Below, piece by piece: positions 45,167-54,931 of a DNA stretch of 64,000 nucleotides. The position numbers and the translations under genes are program-made. The notes below the pieces were generated by a model. That model did no database searches. It had not been told where the DNA came from and worked only from the letters and a program-made list of their open reading frames with translations. The DNA is from Georgenia ruanii (GTDB taxonomy: Bacteria > Actinomycetota > Actinomycetes > Actinomycetales > Actinomycetaceae), in assembly GCF_009193175.1 (NCBI RefSeq), contig NZ_VUKE01000004.1, positions 62,001-126,000 of the forward strand, read 5' to 3'. The first letter of the stretch is position 1. Every line of letters starts with the position of its first letter.

Positions 45167-46218
45167 GCTGGTTCTCCTGAGGTTGGACGACCCACGGGGC
45201 TGGTGGTTCGGCTCGTGGCTGTTTCGAGCGGCCGGAGCGGCACGCTCGGGCTGGGTGCGGTGGGGCGGGGGAACGTCAGGCGGCCGCGGAGGTAGCCGCC
45301 GGTGGCGGCCCCGAGGCCGGCGCACATGGCCGCGGCGCGGGCCAGCCGGTGGACGTCGCCGCGGCCGCGGACCCCGGACAGCTCCCGCAGCACGCCGCCG
45401 GCCAGGGTCCGCGCGACGTACGACCGCTCGGCGGCCAGCGCCTGACCCGGTCCCGCGAGGCGGGCGACGGCGGCCTTGGAGAGTCCCTCGGACCAGCACC
45501 GCGCCAGCAGGTACCGGACCGTCGCCCGGTGCGCCGGCACGAGGTGCTCCACCACGGCGGACGGATCGCTGAGGATCTTCGCCCCGGGCCAGCGCCGCCG
45601 GGCCCGGATGGCCAGCTCGGTCTCCTCGCAGCCCACGGGCAGTGCCCCGACGCGCCCCACAGCCGTGCTGAAACCGCCGACCTGCTCGAACACGCGCCGC
45701 CGGAACGACATCCCGGCGCCGATCGGGTTGCGCACCTCGGCCACCGTCGTGGGCTGACCGCGGTACGAGCAGCCCACGACCCACTCGTACTCCCGCGGGT
45801 ACCAGGCCGGACGCCCCTCGGCCCAGCGTGCCTGGACCAGGCTCCCGACCCCGATCACCGCGGGATCGTCGTAGTGGCGCACCATCCGGGCGAGCCATTC
45901 GGGCTCCGCGCGGGCGTCGTCGTCGAGGAACGCGACGATCGCGCCGCTCGAGTGTGCGACGCCGGTGTTCCGGGCTCCCGAGAGGCCACGCTCGGCGCCG
46001 TTGGCGACGACCCGCACGTGGGGAAGGCCGTCGCGCGCCTGGCGCAGCAGCTCCGCGTTGTGGTCGACGACGACGACCACCTCGTCAGCCGGATGCGTCT
46101 GCCCGTGCAGCGATCGGACGGCGCGCTCGAGCAGCGGCCACCGCTCGCTGGCGTAGGCGCAGACGACGACGGAGACGGTGGGACCGGTCCGCCCCGCGTC
46201 CGCGGCGCGAGTGAGCAT
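45163..46218 (-). CDS. Glycosyltransferase family 2
   Basis: 351 residues. N-terminal GT-A domain: VSVVVCAYASERWPLLERAV, VVVVDHNAELLRQ, GLSGARNTGVAHSSGAIVAF, LDDDARAEPEW (DDD near residue 101, metal-binding motif), EVRNPIGAGMSFRRRVFEQV, and CEETELAIRARR as the catalytic EE/ED motif. The C-terminal ~90 residues are basic and possibly membrane-associated. It starts two bases after the upstream GT2 stop and overlaps the HprK-like gene by ATGA. Confidence 0.88.
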   Translation of the reverse strand: MLTRAADAGRTGPTVSVVVCAYASERWPLLERAVRSLHGQTHPADEVVVVVDHNAELLRQARDGLPHVRVVANGAERGLSGARNTGVAHSSGAIVAFLDDDARAEPEWLARMVRHYDDPAVIGVGSLVQARWAEGRPAWYPREYEWVVGCSYRGQPTTVAEVRNPIGAGMSFRRRVFEQVGGFSTAVGRVGALPVGCEETELAIRARRRWPGAKILSDPSAVVEHLVPAHRATVRYLLARCWSEGLSKAAVARLAGPGQALAAERSYVARTLAGGVLRELSGVRGRGDVHRLARAAAMCAGLGAATGGYLRGRLTFPRPTAPSPSVPLRPLETATSRTTSPVGRPTSGEPA

Positions 46219-46220
46219 CC

Positions 46221-47108
46221 TCAGCCCGCCGTCGCAGGAAGGGCCGCGACAACACTCTCAGCGGGGCCGAGGGCCGCGATGGGCACCGGCAGGGTGCTGC
46301 GGTGCAGCAGGTCCACGACGGGCGGCGGCACGCGGCGGAGCCGCTCGCGGGTGAGCGTGCGGAACACGCGCCTGCCGTCCCGGAAGGCGTTGAGGTTGGA
46401 GGTCCCGTACCGCCGCATGAGCTCGATGCTGGGAACCTCGGCGATCCGCAGCCGCGCCTTCACCGCGTGGACGATGAGCTCCGTCTCGATCTCGAACCCG
46501 TGCGAGGTCAGGTGCAGCGCCGTCAGGACGTCCCGCCGGAAGGCGACGTAGCCGTAGCAGAGGTCGCTGAACGGCACCGTGAACAGCATGTTGACGGCGG
46601 TGACCAGGCAGCGGTTGCCCCAGTTGCGCAGGCGCGTGAGATCCTCCGAGCCGGCGCCGGGCAGGTAGCGCGAGCCCTTGACGAACTGGTACCCCGCGTC
46701 CAGGGCCCCGACGAACAGGTCGATCTCCCCGGGGTCCATGCTGCCGTCGGCGTCCATCATCACGATGTAGTCCCCACGGGCGGCGTCGAACCCCGTGCGC
46801 AGGGCCATGCCCTTCCCTCTGCCGCGCTGCTGCACCACGTGGATGTCCGGGCGGCACTGGCGCGCCACCGCGATGGTGTTGTCCGTGGAGTAGCCGTCGA
46901 CCAGGATCACCTCCTCGACCGAGGCGGGCACGCGCTCCAGGACCCACGGCAGGTTCCGCGCCTCGTTGAGGGCGGGGATGATGAGGCTGACGTGCGGCGT
47001 CACCTCCGCCCACACCTCCAGCGCCGTGTCGTGGTCATGGGACTCGGGCAGCGATCCCGCGGGCGAGATCGGATAGTGGTCGGTCCGGATGTCGGGCGTC
47101 GTGGTCAC
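46221..47108 (-). CDS. Glycosyltransferase family 2, dolichyl-phosphate-mannose/ glucosyl-3-phosphoglycerate-like type
   Basis: 295 residues. VSLIIPALNEARNLPWVLER, EVILVDGYSTDNTIAVARQC, RGRGKGMALRTGFDAARGDY and VMMDADGSMDP are the full DPM1-like set, so it probably moves a sugar onto undecaprenyl-phosphate at the cytosolic face. The GTG start at 47108 follows GGGGG. It is the first gene of the long leftward operon; the 646-base region to its right must carry the promoter. Confidence 0.87.
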   Translation of the reverse strand: MTTTPDIRTDHYPISPAGSLPESHDHDTALEVWAEVTPHVSLIIPALNEARNLPWVLERVPASVEEVILVDGYSTDNTIAVARQCRPDIHVVQQRGRGKGMALRTGFDAARGDYIVMMDADGSMDPGEIDLFVGALDAGYQFVKGSRYLPGAGSEDLTRLRNWGNRCLVTAVNMLFTVPFSDLCYGYVAFRRDVLTALHLTSHGFEIETELIVHAVKARLRIAEVPSIELMRRYGTSNLNAFRDGRRVFRTLTRERLRRVPPPVVDLLHRSTLPVPIAALGPAESVVAALPATAG

Positions 47109-47754
47109 CGGGTACCCCCTGCATGTCGCTTCTTGCGTGGAGCGTTGATGCGCCGTGCCGTGGTGGACGGCGTTCGACCGTGTGTCGCGTGTGCGTCGCC
47201 GCGGACGCGGACGTCAGGCGGCCTGCCGGGCCAACCGGGGAGCCGTCGTCGGCTGTGGGTGACCTGGAGGTTCCTGAACTCGAAGTGAACGGGAGTCAAT
47301 CAGCGGGTGTGGTGGACTGGGACCGGAGCATCGGATGATTCGACGGGCGATCGTCGCTCGTCGCCCTTGGGGTGAGGCTGGGTGAACGTTCGGCGCGAGG
47401 GTGAGTCGGCGCGCGAATCCCCAATATGCCGCCGAATGAGGGCCGGAATTGCGGTGTCCGAGGAGTCGGGAATCCGGTGAGATGGGCCAGGAAAACAGCG
47501 ATCCGGACGAGTCCGGAAATAAGCCGGGTGACATGGTCCTGGGCCGGTACGCCTGCGCCGGTGCTCCTGCGCTGGCGGCAGGCTCCACCCGGGCTTCGGC
47601 GTGTGGCGAGCAGCCGGTCGACGGACAGCACCACAGGTGCCGCGAGCCGGCGGGACGGCGAGCCGGTCGGCCTCCCTCGTACCTGCCCCTACGATGAGGG
47701 CGGTTCACCAGCACGGGGCACGGACGCCCCGGACGACATAGCGGAGGTTTCCCG
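47109..47754. other. 646-base divergent intergenic region between the EPS operon and the lipoprotein gene
   Basis: No convincing gene. Relative to its surroundings it is less G/C-rich around 47410-47530 (a tract with AATATG, GGAATT and GGAAAT), which suits promoters of the leftward operon. It contains the paired 6-mer palindromes TCCGGA...TCCGGA at about 47500-47515. A TACGAT at 47690-47695 is a -10 candidate for the rightward lipoprotein gene. The region is the right boundary of island 2. Confidence 0.5.
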
Positions 47755-48297
47755 GTGGTGCGTCGCAAGCAACTCCTCAGTGCCCTCGCTGTGGCCGTCG
47801 CGGTCGGCGTCGCCGGCTGCTCGGCCCAGCCGGGCACGGCCGCGGTGGTCAACGGCACCCGCATCACCCAGGACCAGCTCGACGACGCGACGCTGGAGTA
47901 CGTCGACCTCACCGGCCAGCCGGCCGAGCCGACCGTCGTCCTCAACACCCTCATCGCGGCCGACGTCTTCCCCGCCATCGCCGCCAAGCACGGCCTGGCC
48001 CTGTCGGACCAGCAGGTGGAACAGCGCTTCGAGGACCTGGCGCAGCAGCAGGGCGTCAAGGTGCCGGACGGCGGCTTCTCCCCGGCGTTCATCGGCCTGG
48101 GCCACTACCTCTTCGCGGCCGCGGCCGCGCAGCAGAGCCCCGACGCCCAGGCGGTCTCCGAGGAGTTCTCCGCGGCGATGGCCGACGCCCGGATCGAGGT
48201 CAACCCCCGCTACGGCGAGGCGAGCAAGGAGGGCGCGATCCAGCCGATCCAGCACCCCTGGATCGCCCAGACGCCCGAGGCGGCGCCGCAGGGCTGA
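47755..48297 (+). CDS. SurA/PrsA-like N-terminal-domain lipoprotein
   Basis: 180 residues. Lipoprotein signal: basic start, hydrophobic run, lipobox GVAGC with Cys22, so it is tethered to the outer leaflet. The rest resembles the SurA N-terminal chaperone domain (AAVVNGTRITQDQLDDA, the usual parvulin-neighbour start) with no PPIase domain. GTG 47755 has GCGGAGG seven bases upstream. This small SurA-like gene commonly sits just before eno in Cellulomonas-type genomes, so it is core. A role in folding exported proteins is inferred. Confidence 0.83.
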   Translation: MVRRKQLLSALAVAVAVGVAGCSAQPGTAAVVNGTRITQDQLDDATLEYVDLTGQPAEPTVVLNTLIAADVFPAIAAKHGLALSDQQVEQRFEDLAQQQGVKVPDGGFSPAFIGLGHYLFAAAAAQQSPDAQAVSEEFSAAMADARIEVNPRYGEASKEGAIQPIQHPWIAQTPEAAPQG

Positions 48298-48399
48298 GGC
48301 CGGCGCCGCGCCCCGCGCCGCGGGTCGTCGGTCCGCCGTCGGCCGTGGCCAGGGTCACGTCCCCGGCGGCCGCGCGCCGGACGAATGGTCCCTCGCTGA

Positions 48400-49746
<1,347 letters not shown>

Positions 49747-49784
49747 CCACCGGACGGTCCGGCGCCGCCGCGCCGACCCTCCTC

Positions 49785-49821
49785 GACGAGGACCGCGGGC
49801 TCTTCGCCCGCGGTCCTCGTC
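49785..49821 (+). terminator. Terminator hairpin after eno
   Basis: A perfect 16-bp stem (49785-49800 with 49806-49821) with a 5-base TCTTC loop, 38 bases after the eno stop. Confidence 0.85.
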
Positions 49822-49879
49822 CGTGCCCGGGCGACTCACGCGCCGCGGATCCCGGCGGATGCCCGTCGCATGGGAGACG

Positions 49880-50704
49880 ATGACCGTCATGACCGCCCGC
49901 CGTCCGACCGCGCCCCGCACGGGGCAGTCCGACGCGCGCGCCGGGTCCGGGCGACAGACCGGCGGGAGGACGACGGCGAGCGCCGGCTCTGCGGGACGGC
50001 CGGCCCCGGACCCGGCCACCTCGGCGAAGGGCGGGCGCCCGGCGGGCCCGGGCCGAGCCCGCCCGGCCGGCTCGCGGCCGGCGGGGGCGCCCCGCACCGC
50101 GACGCGCGGCGCGGGCCCGGCGGGCCCGTCCGGGCGGTCCGCCCGCAAGGGCCCGGCCGCCCAGGCCGCCCGCAGCACCGCGGCCGCCCCGCGCGGCTCG
50201 GGCAAGGGCCGCACGCGTCGGGCGGTGACCTTCGGGGACGACGGCGCGCCGAGCCCGACCATCACGCTGCGTGCCCTGGGCATCTTCCTCGTCTGCCTCG
50301 TCGCCTTCGCGGTGCTCGCGCCCACGCTTCGTTTCGCCGTCGCTCAGCAGGAGCAGCTGCGCGCGCTCAACACCCGGGTCTCGGACGCGACCGCGCGCAA
50401 CGCCGAGCTGGAGAAGCAGCTCGCGCTGTGGCAGGACGAGCAGTACGTCCAGGCCCAGGCGCGCGACCGGCTCGGATACGTCATGCCCGGCGAGACGCCC
50501 TACGTCGTGGTCGACCCCGAGAGGGTCACCGGCGGTCAGAGCAAGGCCGATGCGGAGGCCGAGCACCGCGAGGAGGCGCGCGTGGCCGCCACCCCCTGGT
50601 ACCTGCACATGTGGGACTCGGTGCAGGTGGCGGGGGAGTCGGTCACCGGGGAGGACGCCGACCCCTCCGGCCTGGTCGCCCCCGAGCCGACGCCGTCCCC
50701 CTGA
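49880..50704 (+). CDS. Septum formation initiator family protein (DivIC/FtsB)
   Basis: 274 residues. A long basic Ala/Pro/Arg/Gly-rich cytosolic N-terminus (~120 residues), one membrane helix (LRALGIFLVCLVAFAVLAP), a coiled-coil with FAVAQQEQLRALNTRVSDAT, and the DivIC core AQARDRLGYVMPGE. Links FtsQ/FtsL-type divisome partners. The start is uncertain: ATG 49880 chosen; 49889 is possible. The extended disordered N-terminus is typical of actinobacterial members. Gene order eno-divIC-DUF501-ppx supports the assignment. Confidence 0.88.
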   Translation: MTVMTARRPTAPRTGQSDARAGSGRQTGGRTTASAGSAGRPAPDPATSAKGGRPAGPGRARPAGSRPAGAPRTATRGAGPAGPSGRSARKGPAAQAARSTAAAPRGSGKGRTRRAVTFGDDGAPSPTITLRALGIFLVCLVAFAVLAPTLRFAVAQQEQLRALNTRVSDATARNAELEKQLALWQDEQYVQAQARDRLGYVMPGETPYVVVDPERVTGGQSKADAEAEHREEARVAATPWYLHMWDSVQVAGESVTGEDADPSGLVAPEPTPSP

Positions 50705-50844
50705 CGTCCGCAGGAGCGCGCGGCACGCGCCGCCGGCTTCTGCCGAGCAGCCGGGTCCGGTGCGAGGCCTGGCGCACGGCATCTTCCCGGCGGGCGCCGG
50801 CCAGGCTGACCATCGCCGGTGCCCGGGACGCCCGGCGGATGACC

Positions 50845-50850
50845 TATCGT
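50845..50850 (+). promoter_or_regulatory. -10-like TATCGT before the DUF501 gene
   Basis: TATCGT fits TAnnnT and lies 118 bases before the start at 50968. No -35 match. Confidence 0.3.
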
Positions 50851-50967
50851 GCCGTGAGGCCCGAGGCGTGGGACCCGCCCCGGTCGCCCGCCCCCGGCAC
50901 CGCACACCAACCAGCGGCTGCGCGCACACCCCGCGCCCCGTCGCGACCGACCGACAGAGGAGAAGGC

Positions 50968-51459
50968 GTGGACACGACCGTCACCGAGCGCGACCTCGAG
51001 GTGCTCGGCGAGCAGCTCGGCCGGGTGCCGCGCGGCGTGGTCGCCGTCGCCGCCCGCTGCGTGTGCGGGCGCCCGACGGTGGTGCGCACCGCGCCGCGGC
51101 TCGACGACGGCACCCCCTTCCCGACGTCGTACTACCTCACCTGCCCGCCGGCCGTGAAGGCGGTCAGCCGCCTCGAGGCCGAGCAGGTCATGGTGGGCAT
51201 GAACGAGCGCCTGGCGACCGACCCCGACGTCGCCGCGGCCTACCGCCGCGCCCACGAGGACTACCTCGCGCGGCGGGCGGAGCTGGGGGAGGTGCCCGAG
51301 ATCGCCGGGGTCTCCGCCGGCGGCATGCCCACCCGGGTCAAGTGCCTGCACGCGCTGCTCGGCCACACGCTGGCCGTCGGGGAGGGCGTCAACCCCTTCG
51401 GCGACGAGACCCTGCGCCTGCTCGAGGGCAGCTGGAGCCCGCACCGCTGCTCGTGCTGA
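50968..51459 (+). CDS. DUF501 protein
   Basis: 163 residues. The DUF501 core is clear: RCVCGRPTVVRTAPRLDDGT, FPTSYYLTCP, SRLEAEQVM and GMPTRVKCLHALLGHTLAVG. It holds conserved Cys/His (RCVCG, CLHALLGH) that could bind metal. Function not known, but the gene always lies between divIC and ppx in actinobacteria. GTG at 50968 with AGGAGAAGG. It ends 16 bases before the convergent ybaK-like gene. Confidence 0.9.
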   Translation: MDTTVTERDLEVLGEQLGRVPRGVVAVAARCVCGRPTVVRTAPRLDDGTPFPTSYYLTCPPAVKAVSRLEAEQVMVGMNERLATDPDVAAAYRRAHEDYLARRAELGEVPEIAGVSAGGMPTRVKCLHALLGHTLAVGEGVNPFGDETLRLLEGSWSPHRCSC

Positions 51460-51475
51460 GCCCGGGCGCCCGCGC

Positions 51476-51940
51476 TCACCCCTCCGGCTCGGTGACGTCC
51501 GCCACCTGCGCACCCAGCGCGCGCACGAGGGCGTCCGCCTGGACCGTCGCGGCCACCCCGTGGGCCCCGGCGCCGATGGACACGGTGCCGGTCACGGCGG
51601 CGTCGGCGATGACCGGCCACGCCGTCGACGCCCCGAAGGGCGTGATGGTCCCGCGCTCGTAGCCGGTGACCTCCTTGGCGGTGCCGGCGTCGGGCATGGA
51701 GAGACGGCTGACGCCGAGCAGCGCGCGCAGCTTGGGCCAGGCGATCGTCCGTCCGCCGGGCACGAGCACGAACAGGTAGTCGCCCTCCCCGCGCCGCACC
51801 ACGATCGTCTTGACGATCGCCGAGGGGGCGACGCCGCGGGCGGCCGCGGCCTCGGCCAGCGACCCCATCCGGCCGTGCCGGGTGACCTCGAAGGCGATGC
51901 CGGACCGCTCCAGCGCCGCCTGGGCGCTCTCCTCGCTCAT
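51476..51940 (-). CDS. YbaK/EbsC-family aminoacyl-tRNA deacylase (Cys-tRNA(Pro) type)
   Basis: 154 residues. ALERSGIAFEVTRHGRMGSL, APSAIVKTIVVRRGEGDYLF with the catalytic-region Lys (VKTIV), YERGTITPFGAS and SIGAGAHGVAATVQ are the family core. Trans-edits mischarged tRNA in the cytosol. ATG 51940 preferred over GTG 51949. A monocistronic gene facing DUF501. Confidence 0.9.
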   Translation of the reverse strand: MSEESAQAALERSGIAFEVTRHGRMGSLAEAAAARGVAPSAIVKTIVVRRGEGDYLFVLVPGGRTIAWPKLRALLGVSRLSMPDAGTAKEVTGYERGTITPFGASTAWPVIADAAVTGTVSIGAGAHGVAATVQADALVRALGAQVADVTEPEG

Positions 51941-52059
51941 GCCGGCCACCCTAAGGGGGCCCGGCGCGCGAGCGCTCCGGCCCGGACGGGCGGACCCGCC
52001 CGGCGGGGCCGCCGCGGCGCCGACCGGCCGCTGTCGGAGGGCCGTGGCAGGGTTGTCCC

Positions 52060-53034
52060 GTGACTCGGGTAGCTGCCATCGACTGTGGGACCAACTCCAT
52101 CCGCCTGCTCATCGCCGACGTCGGCACCGGGCCGGTGGCCCGGCTCACCGACGTGGTGCGTCGCATGGAGATCGTCCGGCTCGGTCAGGGCGTGGACCGC
52201 ACCGGCCGCCTGGACCCCGCGGCGCTGGCCCGCACCCTCGACGCCGCCCGCGACTACGCCGCGCTGTGCCGGGAGCACGACGTCGAGGCGGTGCGCTTCG
52301 TGGCCACCTCGGCCACCCGCGACGCGGAGAACCGCCAGGACTTCGTCGAGGGCGTGCGCGACGCCCTCGGTGTCGAGCCCGAGGTGGTCTCCGGCGAGGA
52401 GGAGGCCGCGCTGAGCTTCCGGGGCGCCGCCAGCGTCCTCGACCCGCAGGCCCACCCCGGCCCCCACCTGGTCGTCGACATCGGCGGCGGCTCCACCGAG
52501 CTGGTGCTCGGCGACCGCGAGCCGGAGGCGGCGTACTCCATGGACATCGGCTGCGTGCGCCTGACCGAGCGGCACCTGCACGACGACCCGCCCACCGCCG
52601 CGCAGGAGGAGGCCGCTCGCGCCGACGTCCGCGCGATGCTCGAGGCCGCCGGCGCCGTCGTCCCGCTGGGTCGGGCCCGCACCCTGGTCGGCCTGGCCGG
52701 CTCCGTCACCACCGTCACCGCCCACGCGCTGGGCCTGCCCGCCTACGACCCCGCGGCGATCGACGGCGCGGCACTGTCGCTGGCGGACGCGCTCGGCTCG
52801 TGCCGGGCGCTGGTGCACGCCACCCGCCAGGAGCGCGCGGCGATGGGCTTCATGCACCCGGGCCGGGTCGACGTCATCGGCGCGGGCGCGCTGGTGTGGT
52901 CGGAGGTCATCACCCGCGTGGCCCATGAGGTCGCCGCCCAGGGCGGCGCGCTGACCACGGTCGTCACGAGCGAGCACGACATCCTCGACGGCATCGCGCT
53001 GTCCATCGGCGCCGGCGCCACCACCGGCGCCTGA
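52060..53034 (+). CDS. ppx: Exopolyphosphatase/guanosine pentaphosphate phosphatase
   Basis: 324 residues, a short actinobacterial Ppx/GppA with only the ASKHA domain. AIDCGTNSIRLLIADV (phosphate 1 loop), SATRDAENRQDF, VVDIGGGSTELVLG (phosphate 2) and TERHLHDDPPT are visible. It releases phosphate from polyphosphate or pppGpp. The GTG at 52060 begins with the family start TRVAAIDCG. Core gene; a tRNA follows. Confidence 0.93.
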   Translation: MTRVAAIDCGTNSIRLLIADVGTGPVARLTDVVRRMEIVRLGQGVDRTGRLDPAALARTLDAARDYAALCREHDVEAVRFVATSATRDAENRQDFVEGVRDALGVEPEVVSGEEEAALSFRGAASVLDPQAHPGPHLVVDIGGGSTELVLGDREPEAAYSMDIGCVRLTERHLHDDPPTAAQEEAARADVRAMLEAAGAVVPLGRARTLVGLAGSVTTVTAHALGLPAYDPAAIDGAALSLADALGSCRALVHATRQERAAMGFMHPGRVDVIGAGALVWSEVITRVAHEVAAQGGALTTVVTSEHDILDGIALSIGAGATTGA

Positions 53035-53104
53035 CCTCTCCGGCGCCCCGCGTACGGCAGGATGGGCGAGCGCGCCGCGCCGGCCGCCCGTCCGCACCGG
53101 CCGG

Positions 53105-53178
53105 GCCCCCATAGCCCAACTGGCAGAGGCAGCCGGCTTAAACCCGGCCGAGTGCGGGTTCGAATCCCGCTGGGGGCA
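53105..53178 (+). tRNA. tRNA-Leu, anticodon TAA, with a short (class I) variable arm
   Basis: 74 bases. Acceptor stem GCCCCCA/TGGGGGC, D arm, anticodon stem GCCGG/CCGGC around loop CTTAAAC (anticodon 5'-TAA-3', reads UUA/UUG), variable region of five bases, T arm GCGGG/CCCGC with loop TTCGAAT, discriminator A. CCA is not encoded (ACCC follows). Bacterial tRNA-Leu normally has a long variable arm; this one does not. Its position after ppx is a frequent actinobacterial arrangement. Confidence 0.93.
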
Positions 53179-53246
53179 CCCTGGGGGTGTCGCCCGACAT
53201 CGCTGAGGTCACGGCGGTCGGCGCAACCCGGGGCGTGATCGCATAG

Positions 53247-53273
53247 CACGTTCTGACGCCTTGTCAGCACGTG
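53247..53273 (+). promoter_or_regulatory. 11-bp dyad between the tRNA and ndh
   Basis: CACGTTCTGAC (53247-53257) and GTCAGCACGTG (53263-53273) pair with a single mismatch across a 5-base loop, 69 bases before ndh. It could terminate the tRNA transcript or be an operator. Confidence 0.45.
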
Positions 53274-53341
53274 GTGCGTCTCACGGGCAAATCACCCGGT
53301 CTCGCGTGGAGGGCCGCGGGGACGGCTCCTACCATGGCCGT

Positions 53342-54865
53342 ATGGCTTCCTTCCTGCGCTCTCTCGCCGCCACCACGTCCGTGGCCGCGCTCGCCGGTGC
53401 CGGCGTCTACGCCGCGAAGACGATGGCGGCCCGCTCCGAGGAGAGCGTCCGGCCCGTCATCCACGGCGGCCGCACGCCGCGCATTCTCATCGCCGGCGGT
53501 GGGTACATCGGCCTGTACACCGCGACCACGCTGCGCAAGCAGCTGGGGCGCGCGGACGCGGAGATCGCCGTCGTCGACCCGCGGCCGTACATGACCTACC
53601 AGCCGTTCCTGCCGGAGGCCGCCGCCGGCTCGATCGAGCCGCGCCACGTCGTCACCTCGCTGCGCCGTGAGCTCGAGGGCACCACGGTCCTCACCGGCAA
53701 CATCACCGAGATCCGCCACGCCGAGCGCAAGGCCGTCATCAAGCCGCTCACCGACGACCCCGCCTACGAGGTCACCTACGACCACCTCGTCGTCGGCCTC
53801 GGCTCGGTCGCCCGCGTGCTGCCGATCCCCGGCCTGGCCGAGATGGGCATCGGCTTCAAGCACATCGAGGAGGCCACGGCGCTGCGCAACCGCGTGCTCA
53901 ACCAGCTCGCCATGGCCGCGTCGACGTGGGACGCCGACGAGCGCAAGCGCATGCTCACCTTCGTCTTCGTCGGCGGCGGCTTCGCCGGCATCGAGGCCAT
54001 CGGCGAGGTCGAGGACATGGCCCGCGCGGCCACCAAGGAGTACGACTCCATCGAGCCGGAGGACCTCCGGTTCGTCGTCGTCGAGGGCGCCGGGCGCATC
54101 CTGCCCGAGCTGGGCGAGGAGCTCGGCGGCTACGCCCTCGAGCAGCTGCGCGAGCGCGGCGTGGAGATCCACCTCAACACCTTCCTTAACTCCTGCGTGG
54201 ACGGGCACATCGAGCTGTCCACCGGCGAGAAGTTCGAGGCCGACACCGTCGTGTGGACCGCCGGCGTCAAGCCGCACCCGGTCCTGGCCCAGACCGACCT
54301 GCCGCTGGACAAGGCCGGCCGCGTCCGCGTGAACGCCACCCTGCAGGTGACCAACGAGGACGGCACCGTGGTCGAGGATGCCTGGGCCGCCGGCGACTGC
54401 GCCGCCGTCCCGGATCTGACCCAGGGGCCCGGCGCCACCTGCGGCCCGACCGCCCAGCACGCGGTGCGGCAGGGCAAGCACCTCGGCGAGAACGTCGTCC
54501 GGGTCCTGCGCGGCGAGCAGCCGACGGACTACGTGCACGAGAACGTGGGCACGGTCGCCTCCCTCGGGCTGTACAAGGGCGTGGCGCAGATCAAGGGCTA
54601 CAAGTTCCGCGGCCCGCTGGCCTGGTTCATGCACCGCAGCTACCACGTCATGGCCATGCCGTCCTTCGAGCGCAAGGTCCGCATCCTCGCGGACTGGACC
54701 CAGGCGCTGGTCTTCCGCCGCGAGCTGGTCTCGCTCAGCGCCCTCTCCCGGCCGCGCGCCGCCTGGGAGGAGGCCGTGGCGTCCGGCAAGAAGCCGACGC
54801 CGGCCCCCGCCGCCGCCAAGACGCCGGCCGTGGCGGGCGGCAAGCAGCCCTCGGGCAAGCAGTAA
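53342..54865 (+). CDS. ndh: Type II NADH dehydrogenase (NADH:quinone oxidoreductase)
   Basis: 507 residues. An N-terminal hydrophobic stretch (VAALAGAGVYAAKT), FAD-binding ILIAGGGYIGLYTATTLRK, substrate motif MTYQPFLPEAAAGSIEPRH, NAD-binding FVFVGGGFAGIEAIGEVED and the second FAD motif DAWAAGDCAAVPDLTQG. No quinone-site aberration is evident. It oxidises NADH at the inner face of the membrane without pumping protons. An Ala/Pro/Lys tail (residues ~478-507) is typical of high-GC relatives. ATG 53342 chosen since no other codon fits; the SD is weak. Confidence 0.93.
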   Translation: MASFLRSLAATTSVAALAGAGVYAAKTMAARSEESVRPVIHGGRTPRILIAGGGYIGLYTATTLRKQLGRADAEIAVVDPRPYMTYQPFLPEAAAGSIEPRHVVTSLRRELEGTTVLTGNITEIRHAERKAVIKPLTDDPAYEVTYDHLVVGLGSVARVLPIPGLAEMGIGFKHIEEATALRNRVLNQLAMAASTWDADERKRMLTFVFVGGGFAGIEAIGEVEDMARAATKEYDSIEPEDLRFVVVEGAGRILPELGEELGGYALEQLRERGVEIHLNTFLNSCVDGHIELSTGEKFEADTVVWTAGVKPHPVLAQTDLPLDKAGRVRVNATLQVTNEDGTVVEDAWAAGDCAAVPDLTQGPGATCGPTAQHAVRQGKHLGENVVRVLRGEQPTDYVHENVGTVASLGLYKGVAQIKGYKFRGPLAWFMHRSYHVMAMPSFERKVRILADWTQALVFRRELVSLSALSRPRAAWEEAVASGKKPTPAPAAAKTPAVAGGKQPSGKQ

Positions 54866-54884
54866 CCCCCCCGCACAGCGCATG

Positions 54885-54921
54885 CGCGATGGCGCCGGAC
54901 CCCAGGTCCGGCGCCATCGCG
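54885..54921. terminator. Terminator hairpin after ndh
   Basis: A perfect 16-bp stem (54885-54900 with 54906-54921) with a 5-base loop, between the ndh stop and the convergent membrane gene stop at 54932. It serves both. Confidence 0.87.
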
Positions 54922-54931
54922 GGTCTGCCGG

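Noticed and set aside
47123-47338. Small rightward frame of 71 codons in the 646-base intergenic region
   Set aside because: No SD, no recognisable motif, high Gly/Arg content; more likely part of the promoter region.
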